A stretch of DNA of 64,000 nucleotides from Centroberyx gerrardi (Eukaryota > Chordata > Actinopteri > Beryciformes > Berycidae): assembly GCF_048128805.1 (NCBI RefSeq), contig NC_136020.1:10319153-10383152 (forward strand), read 5' to 3'. This document shows positions 32,111 through 42,373 of the stretch, piece by piece. The notes beneath the pieces were generated by a model that saw only the letters and a list, made by a program, of their open reading frames with translations, was not told the origin of the DNA and ran no database searches. Numbering within the stretch: the stretch's first letter is position 1; each line of letters starts with the position of its first letter. A program made the translations under genes and the position numbers.

Positions 32111-35100
32111 GTGAGTGCATGGCTGCCATTCTGGCTCTGACAGAGCCAAAATGGCTTACAGTGGACCTGGGTCCAGCCAAGTTAAAGGTCATTCTGATAA
32201 AATAATGAATGCTTTTGGTGGAAAATCTGCAGATGCATCATTTTAGTCAGGTGAATTTGTAACTGTTTTGTGAAGGTCTCCAACAAAAATGCTACAATAT
32301 AGTTTTTTAGATTAGTATTATAGATAACAGTACTAATACTTGGGTGATAGATAGCACATTTTTGTTAGAGATAAAAAGCTCATATGCCTTGAAACTATGT
32401 TCTCTTTTGTGTAGCTGTAGAGCTAGAGCAATATAAAAAGCAATAAAATAAAAACTATATATTGAATTAAAACAAATTTTGTGCTGATGTTTTAATTTCC
32501 CTGATGGGTTATGCATGAGCACATTGCTAATTATAAAAGTCATTACAAATATTTATATTTAATGACGATGCACACAGTGGTAATACAGCAATATCCTTAT
32601 GAAGTATTGAGGTCACTTGCACAGTTTTAAGTGGATGATTAAGAAACACATTTATTTTTTCTTTATAAGAACTAGATACATAACATCATCACAGCTACAT
32701 TCAACAATGTACAATATTTATTCTATAGGGGTAGGAATTATCATTGAACAGATTGGATAAAAGGATACCTCATTACATTACAGAAAAATGTCAAAATAGT
32801 TTTTCAGTTTAAAACGAAGTAATAGAAATGTGGAACTGCTCGACAGTCTAAAAAGAAGACAATGAAACTTAATGTGTTAAAATCAAATACTGCAGTGTAG
32901 ATGTTCCAATATAACTCCCATGGTAAAGCAAAACTCACAGTGCCAGTGAAGCTAATATTATTCGCTGTCAGTCTACCTTAAAACAATACTGTTTTATAAT
33001 GCAGTATTGGTCCGACACATCATGAGATAGAACTTCTTCCATAGCTATGTTCATAAAACTTTCTGAATGTGCAATGTTTGAATGCATCATAACTCTCTCT
33101 TTAAATATAAAGTCTTTATAATAAATGTATACCATATCTTATTGTCATCTACCTCGTGGTCATGTGGCAGGGGCCTTCCTGATTCCGTACTTCCTGACCC
33201 TGGTGTTTGCTGGGATACCGCTCTTCCTCCTGGAGACGTCGCTGGGCCAGTTCACCTCAGTGGGAGGGCTGGGGGTGTGGAGGCTCATCCCCATGATGAA
33301 AGGTGAGATGTGCAGATACGAAATAGGAAGAGTGGATGTACAGTATATCTGTGCTAACATCACATACAAATTTTACACTGTATGAGTTGAAAAATTGACA
33401 TGAGATTCCTCAATGATGTGCATAGACATACTGAGCAACCTAACAGTCCAGGATGTCACCACCCTCTAATTTTTCAACCCACGACTCACACCACCAAGAG
33501 TTGATAATGCATCAGCATTGATTCTCCTACAATGATTGAACTTCTTGTCAATAAGAAGAAATCACAAAGTTCTGGGTAGATCAAGGATGGAGCTTTCTAA
33601 TCTGCCTTGAATGCTGCTCTCCTGCGCAAAACCAATTTTCTATTCCACTTGACTTTTAGCTCAATATTGTGTCTTGGCTTTAAGCTCATTTTTCTTGCCA
33701 CTGCACCAGCTGCTGCAAGAGAAGTGAAAAATAAAATGCAAAGCTACTCAAGTGCCACAGAAACACAAAACGACAGAGGGGAAAATAGAAGTTTGTTGAC
33801 AACTTTTTTCATCAAAGAATCAACTGCTGCTAGTGTTTGCTGCTAGCAATATTACCACCGGCTCCAAGCTCAGCGAGTTCTAGTGAAGCAAGCGTTAGCT
33901 CTGCTGCTGGCACCCACAGCAACAATGATGTGTGCCGCTGTGCCAGCTGATACTCAGAGCCGAGGGCAAGTAAACATTAGAAAAAGTGACAGTAATGAGT
34001 AAGATGAGGAGGAGGATAAGCAGCATCACTATCAGCAGTATCACTCTTTTCTCTGTCGGGAGAGATCAGCACCAGTGTTTGCCATGGAACACCAACATTT
34101 GCATGCACTTAGCTCGGCCCCAGCTTTAAGGTGATGCATAGAAAGGATGTATTGAATAGGTTGACGGTTTGGATTGGGAGGACCCCATGCTTGCCTTTGC
34201 ATAGAGACCCCAAATCGCACAAGTCCATCCCTCCAAATGGGGTCTTTGCTCTGTAGAAGTGTACAATCGCTTTTGATTTATGTAAAAAAAACAAAAACAA
34301 AACTTTCCTTAGGCATACAAGCCAGGATCAGTCTACGCACTCGCACTAAATGGCACAACGAATAATTACATCAGATCCTGAGTATTGCTGCATGTCCCTT
34401 TATGACTCTGTTTTAATGATATTACTGACTGACAATAATATCATCAGTGTGAGATTGCTGCTGAGAAAGTGTGAGGCAAGGTAGCATTGATACCGCTTTT
34501 GCTTGTTTTGCTTTGCTCTGTCTCCTCATTCTCACAGTATTAGCAGTATGGTTACATCATGCTGCTACTAGCATGCATACAGTAGAGTTGACGTATAAAA
34601 CCATGGTACAATGCTGATGACCGTGCCCCTCCCTCCTTCAGGTGTCGGTCTGGCTGCGGTGGTCCTGTCCTTCTGGCTCAACATCTACTACATTATCATC
34701 ATTGCCTGGGCACTCTACTACTTGTTCAACTCCTTTGGATCAGTAAGTTACATCACCAATGGCGCCAGGGAGCAGATCTTCCAGACATTTTGACAACTAT
34801 AGTATAGGCTTAAGCAAGCTTTCCCTTTTTGACTACAGACTGATTTGAACATGTCTGAAAGAGACACAAGCTTGTCAAATACTGTATTTAATAGTTATTT
34901 TATGCTGTGATATTATGATAGTTAAACACAATCTCATTTGCAATGAGAAAAGCTATTTGGGGTGGTTCAAGCACCAGAAAAAGATGTTCCATGGATGCCT
35001 TCCTTTGAAGGTATACTGGGCTAGGAGGAGACCCCGAGGCAGATCCAGGACACGCTGGAGGGACCACGTGTCCCACTATGCCTTGGAGGCAGTTTCTAGT

Positions 35101-38100
35101 TAAAAGAACATCTGGACTGTTGGACTGGATAAACAGCAAGATAATGGATAGATGGATACAATTTCAGCAGCACAAGATTGATCAAATCACTTTGTTTGAT
35201 GTCTGATTTCTTTTAATGAAGTGCCAGCCATGTCTCTGACTCTTCACCTACACCGAGTAGAGATACTCTGGGTCTTGTTGGTGCCATCTCACCCAATCGA
35301 TGATCCTGTCCTTTCTCTGTCTCTGCTTGTCTTACTCTGCTTTTGTACGCTGCATGATTGCCTGGCCCAAAGAAGCCTGGTGGCAGAACTTTAAAGACTT
35401 TATAGACATCATGCGTGAGGCTTTTGTGGCAGGCAAAATGGAGGACTAAGCTGCAGGGATCAAAACTCTTTGAAAAGTGTGGTGTTCACTGTTCACAGGT
35501 TTTATCTGAAGGCCAAGAACATGATTGGTTGATTAAATTACATTTTCACTGTTGGACAGTCTGTCTATCTGTCTCCCTGTGTCTTCTCTCTTCTGAGAGA
35601 AGAATCCTTGTGGCACAAGTTTAAAGACTCAGTAGTTATCTGGCTCATGTGCCAAACAAAACAGTGGACTGTGGAAAGCCAAGGGGATCAGAATGCTTAA
35701 AAGTTTGTGGCTGATGATTTCCTCTGTGACACAAAAGCATAAATGTTTGTTTTGCTTGTATAAATTCTGTTGGCCAGTCTGTCTTTTTGCCTCTTTGGAA
35801 GTGGAATAATTGATGAATACCAGAAATTTGTTTCTTAAGAAACTGTGTTACAGAATTGGAGAAATACTGCAGGTATTTTCTGTGTTGCTACAGCATATTT
35901 TGTGTTTGCATGTGTCTGTAGGAGCTGCCATGGCAGAGCTGTGATAACCCCTGGAACACAGAGAAATGCTTTTCCAACTACAGTCTGACAGACACCACCA
36001 ACCTGACCAGCGCTGTCACTGAGTTCTGGGAGTAAGTCCAATGATACACTATGCGAAATGTGTACTTGTCCCCACCATGTGTGTGCAAATGTGTGCATGT
36101 GTGTGTCTGTCTGTACTAGTATGTCTACATGGGTGTGGGAGTGCATCTGTGTATTTGTGCTTGTGTGTATCTGAACTCAGTGAGTGTGTGTGTGTGTGTG
36201 TGTTCCTCCAGGCGTAACATGCACCAGATGTCCAATGGTCTGGAGGAGCCAGGCGAGCTGCGCTGGCCCTTGGTGGGCACCCTGGCCCTGTCCTGGATCC
36301 TTGTCTACTTCTCAATCTGGAAAGGAGTGGAGTGGACAGGGAAGGTCAGACTCTCTGCTCTCTCTCTCTCTTGCTCTCTCAAGTTTCTCGCTATATGTTC
36401 TCTCTATGTTCTTTCAACTTTCTCTCTCTGGCCTCAGTACTCTCTCTATTCACTGCTTTTTTCTACATTACACACTCTTTTTTCAATTCTCTTTCTCTTC
36501 CTCTTGCAGATTAGAGTTTTAGTCATACAAACATTTCACAAGAGGCAGTATAAATGGCAATGGCTATTCATGATCTTGGAAGGTCAACAGGCTAGCTAAC
36601 TAGCTTACCTAGATAGCTACATTACATTACATTATGTAAGAAGCATAAGAAGGGTAAGAAGATATGAGTTAGTTCAAGAGGGATCCAGGTGTAACGTGAA
36701 GAGATGTGTCTTTAGTCTCCGCCAAAAGATGGGCAATGATTCGACCATTCTGACAGAAGCTCGTTCTACCATTGTGGCGCCAGGGATGAGAAGAGTCATG
36801 ACTGACTTCTGAGCCCACGTAGCGATGGAGGGGCGAGGCAACCTGCGAGAGGGGAAGAGCGGAGGGAACGAGGCCAGGTTTGGAAGCTGACCAAAGATTG
36901 CAGATAGGGAGGGGAGATAATATAGCACTATATTGATCCCCTGGGGGAGATTCGGGAAAGACGACCACGAAGGGACTCGAACCCTCAATCTTCTGATTCG
37001 AAGTCAGACGCCTTATCCATTAGGCCACGCGGTCAGTTATAGGATAGTAGGGCTAGTTTGAACTTGGAAGGGCAGCTAGGCTAACTAGCTAACTTAGATA
37101 ACTTAATATGGCTAGATTGCATTTTTTCAATTAGTAGTAGGAGTGCTAGGCTTCATAATATTAGCTAGCTCCTATCTTAATCCTTGCCTTTTTCAGTCTA
37201 ACAATGTTAAGCCAGAAAAACGGTAGTTCTTGCTTCATCCATTGAGGTTTAACTCGACCAATTAGATTATTTCTGCGGCTGCTTCCAGAGCAGCTCTGGT
37301 TCCAAGTTTGTATAACTCCAATCTGCCCTCCTCTTGCTTTCTGTCTCCTCTCTGATGGTCAATATCTTTCTCTCCTTTTACCTCATTGCATCACTCTGCT
37401 TGTGGCCTCTCTCTTTGTCTCTCTCTCTTTGTTTCAGTCGGTTTCTCTTTATTAATGGCCTGAGCAAGAAGCCCAAGGAGAGAAATGGATAGGCTACTTA
37501 GAAGCTAAGATCTAAGAGCTAATTCAAAAAGTCAAACAATAGTAATAAAACAGGGAAAGGGAAAAACAATTACATTTTAGATTTTACATTTGGCATTTAT
37601 CCAGAGTGACTTACAATTAATGCAACAGTAGAGTACACTTAAAGGGTATTTTCAACCTGGGCATTTTTTTCCTATTATTGCTATCATGCCGATCGATTCT
37701 GATCAAATTACTTAACTGTAGAGCTACATACGTCTCAGTTTGCAGGCAGTGCTGCTCTCCAATACAATCCAATGGTGCAAAGGGAAACTCTAATAGTCAA
37801 ACACAAAAGCACCCAAAACACGTGCTTTTCAACACACATACTGCAATGAGACCTGCGTACATCCAATTTTCTGATTATCCATGACCTGAAACTTGAGTAT
37901 ATTGCGGTATTAGATATGTTATTTTAACTAGCATAAAGTTAGCAAGTAGAAAGTTAAGTACTCTGATGCTGCGTTCTTGTCATATAGTTTTTTCTGTAAA
38001 TTTGAACTGCTGACTGGGAAGAAAACATTCACGTCAACCTCCTAGTGGTAATAATAAGTGGGTAGTAAGTAAGTAATTTTTTGCAGGCTATGATAGCTTC

Positions 38101-38194
38101 CACTTTGCATCACCAATTGTGGAAGTGTGTCAACACAAGCAGTAAACATAGCAGGGAATCCACCAATGTGGCACCTGGATGTGATGGCTCATTG

Positions 38195-38254
<60 letters not shown>

Positions 38255-39174
38255 TTTCCTGTTGGTTGGTGATGTGATTTAAGCCCCTCCCCCTTTCCTG
38301 ATTGGCTGTGTTTTGATTATTACATTATTAGCACACATCAAAACAGCAATGCAGGGGAGGTGTAGTTGGTTTCATACAGCCAAACAAGTCGCAGCTTAAC
38401 ACAAAGTTTCATTTCTTTCAAAATGAGATGCAAGCAAGTCTTACTGTTTATCTATTCTATTCTTCTAGGATGCCTCTATCTGTTTCATCTGCTATCAGTC
38501 TGGTGTCTACACCCTTCACATCTCTCTTAATATTTTACTCAGGTGGAAAAATTGAAAATGTTTCAAACCTATTATTTAATTGAAAACCAAAACTGCCAGA
38601 CGGTGATTTGAAGGTGATAAGAAAAGAGATGCAAAAAGAGAAAAATCACTCTGTCAACTGCATGGGATTTTTAAATTACAGCCAAGTTGAAGCGATGTAT
38701 GTGAGCAGAAACACATTTACACATTCAGCGCCAAGGATAATTGGATTTTAATGTGTGGCGGCTGAGAGCAGTGAGAAAAATGAATTCCCCCAAGGCCCTG
38801 GCCTTGATGGACATTACCAATTAAACACAATCATTATGCTACAAAACTGCAGGCCACATTCTAAAGGCTCTGTCAAGATCTTCTGGCAAAGAGAAGCCAT
38901 GGAAATATTTTAGGAGCTGAATTTTGCACTCTGCTTGTGTACTGTGCATGCCAGGGTTTTGCCTCTCTGTTCGACTTTTAATAATTGAGAGAAAATTGCT
39001 TTGAGTTGTTTGTTACTGTGATTAGCCGTACAAACAAACCTCCACTCCACAGACACAGAGACATACACACACTTGCACACCATGCAATTCCCTCTCTCCC
39101 CCATTTTCAATTCCAATATGCTTTTTTGTTAACTAGAATACCTAAGATAACCCTATGATAACTAGTAATTATTC

Positions 39175-39252
<78 letters not shown>

Positions 39253-40694
39253 CCCCCCCCCCTCTCTCTCAGGTGGTGTATTTCTCAGCCACCTATCCCT
39301 ACTTCATGCTGATCATCCTGTTCTTCCGCGGGGTCACTCTGCCTGGGGCTATAGATGGCATCCTCTTCTACATTACCCCAGACTTCAATAAGCTCATCAA
39401 GTCTGAGGTAGGGAGTTTCTACACACACAATCACACGCAAACACACTCACAAACAAGCAGACAGTCGCCTACTCACAGACACAGACGCACACACAGGAAC
39501 GCACAAGTTCAAAACAGAAGAAGAAGAATGAAATGCCGTGCACTTAGCCTGTATCTGCTGTCTCATAGGTGTGGTTGGATGCAGCTACTCAGATCTTCTT
39601 TTCCTATGGACTGGGCCTGGGCTCGCTCATCGCCTTGGGAAGCTACAACTCTTACAACAATGACGTGTACAAGTAGGGAGATCCAATCACAAGCTTTGTA
39701 CATCCCCCCTTCATGGTTGATGTTGTCTGTTTTACTTTACAAATATGTTTCTCCGTTCATGTAATCTAGCTTATTCTCTTTCATTCTCTTTCTTTTAACA
39801 TAAAGTAATATATGCCCTTTGGTTGGTGGACACTCTTTATCCTAAGCTCCTTACAGTACCATGAATGCATGCATTTTTAGCATGGGTTGCCCCAGCGGGA
39901 TTCTGCCATTCTTGTGTGATATGTGTGATATCTAACTTCTGTAATATGTTGTGTGTCCTTCATCCTCTCTCCAGGGACTCCATCATAGTGTGCTGCATCA
40001 ACTCCTGCACCAGCATGTTTGCTGGCTTCGTCATCTTTTCCATTGTAGGCTTCATGTCCTATATCACTAAGAAACCCGTCCAGGAGCTAGCAGCATCAGG
40101 TGAGGAACAGTATTGATGCCCGTATAGAGTGGCAAAACAACAACATATTTATTTGTTTCTTCCGACAAATAAAACAGCCCAAAGCACAGCAGAGAAAAGT
40201 GCTCATCATTGAGACGGGGTGCACATTTGACCTTTGCATAGAACAAGCCATCTCAGACAAATTGACCAGCTATCAGCCCTTAGCTGCACATATTAGAGGC
40301 TTCAAACTTGCTGTTAGAGGCTTACAAACTCCAGCACAATGCAAAACAAAAAGCGAAAAAAAAAGAGAAATTCATCTCAGTGTTTGCAGGAATAGGTTGG
40401 TGGGCCAAGTGTAGAGATGATGCTTTTTTGTACTCTTAAATGCCCTTAAGTTAGGTGGGACCTCTGTAAATATCTGAATGTTGTATGAATTACAGTATAA
40501 TGTCATTAAGTGGATTTAAAGAAAGCATGTGAAGTAATTTGAAATGTGTGTGTGTGTATTGTGTGATGTCTAGGTCCTGGTCTGGCGTTCCTAGCTTATC
40601 CCCAGGCCGTCACCCAGCTGCCCATGTCCTCTCTATGGGCCATCCTCTTCTTCTCCATGCTCATGATGCTCGGCCTGGACAGTCAGGTACGAAC

Positions 40695-40756
<62 letters not shown>

Positions 40757-41540
40757 AGTCAATTATATATCTATTGCTGAGAAGACTTATGAGGGAGATT
40801 TATTTATGTCACCCATTGTTCCAATTCATCTTGTAAGTATTAATTCATCTGTCTGTGTTATGAAATAATAAGAAAAGCAATTACTGGGGTGAATTTTCTA
40901 TGAAGAATGAGAGCGAGATTGGACTCAGATGTCCTGTTTACTGAAAGATTAGGATTCTAACCCCCCCCCCACCCACCCACCCACCCACAAAAACACACAC
41001 ACACAGAATATCTAGTGCTGAGAAGAATTATGTGAGTGAGATTTATGTCACATCCGCTGAGAGTGAATTGAAATTGAATGAATCCATTACTTATCTCAGT
41101 TGTAACACCAATGGGACTGAAGGCCAACACAGACAACATAAAAACCACTGGGGAAGCACAACGGCAGACATACAGTTGCTGAAAAAAAACATTCATCTCT
41201 CCTTTACTTGGGAGGATGTCAGAGTGCTCTGTTGTATCAAAGTGAAAAGGAAATTCAAGAAAAGTTTTGGACATTTGTGAAGAGTATGTGGGTGTGGGAG
41301 TCAGACATGGGCCAAAAAGTATCTGCAAATATTATAATATTATGGCATTAAGGCATTATTTTAATTTTCTGTGACACTGTCTACTGGTCTTCCCTGAAAC
41401 TACCTTAATTATCTGGGATCCACGCAGTTAAAACAAATTTTCCGCATTCATTCCCAACTACATTTTGATCCAGGTCTGGTAAAAGCATCTGTGCATGTAT
41501 ATTTTTGCCTGTGCCAGCTGTTATATCTATTTGTAAGCTG

Positions 41541-41574
<34 letters not shown>

Positions 41575-41735
41575 TCAGTTCTGCACGGTGGAAGGCTTCA
41601 TCACGGCTCTGATGGATGAATTCCCACTGGTGCTGAGGAAGAGGAAGAAGTTGTTCATCCTTGTTGTCTGCCTCATCTCCTTCGTTGTTGGCTTCTCCAA
41701 CATCACACAGGTGTATATGTGTGTATGTGTATGTG

Positions 41736-41785
<50 letters not shown>

Positions 41786-41950
41786 TTAAATGCCCTAAAC
41801 CATGTTGAACCTCTGTAATAAGAAAAATGACATAAAATGTAATTCTAAATTCAATATTCTAATATAACTTAGAGGATCCAAACTGTGTGTGTGAGAGAGA
41901 GAAAGAGAGAGTGAGAGGAAGAGAGCGAGCGAGATAAAGAGGAAAGAATG

Positions 41951-41988
<38 letters not shown>

Positions 41989-42101
41989 GTTTGTTATTAA
42001 TGTGTTCGACATCATTGCAGTTAAATCACACTGCAGGGTGTGCCTGTGTGTGACCGAGTGTTGTAACGGAAAAATTGTCTTAAAACCCAACAGTGATTTG
42101 G

Positions 42102-42160
<59 letters not shown>

Positions 42161-42315
42161 GCACACACCAGGGAATAGAACCCCCTCCTGCATTTTACAT
42201 AATGACAAAACGATCTCACAACAACCTGTGGTGTTACATTCATCATGCATATTTTGTTGAATAAAGAGAGGAATATTAATATTCAGCCTCTAAAGGAAAT
42301 ATGTGTGTGTGTGTG

Positions 42316-42373
<58 letters not shown>

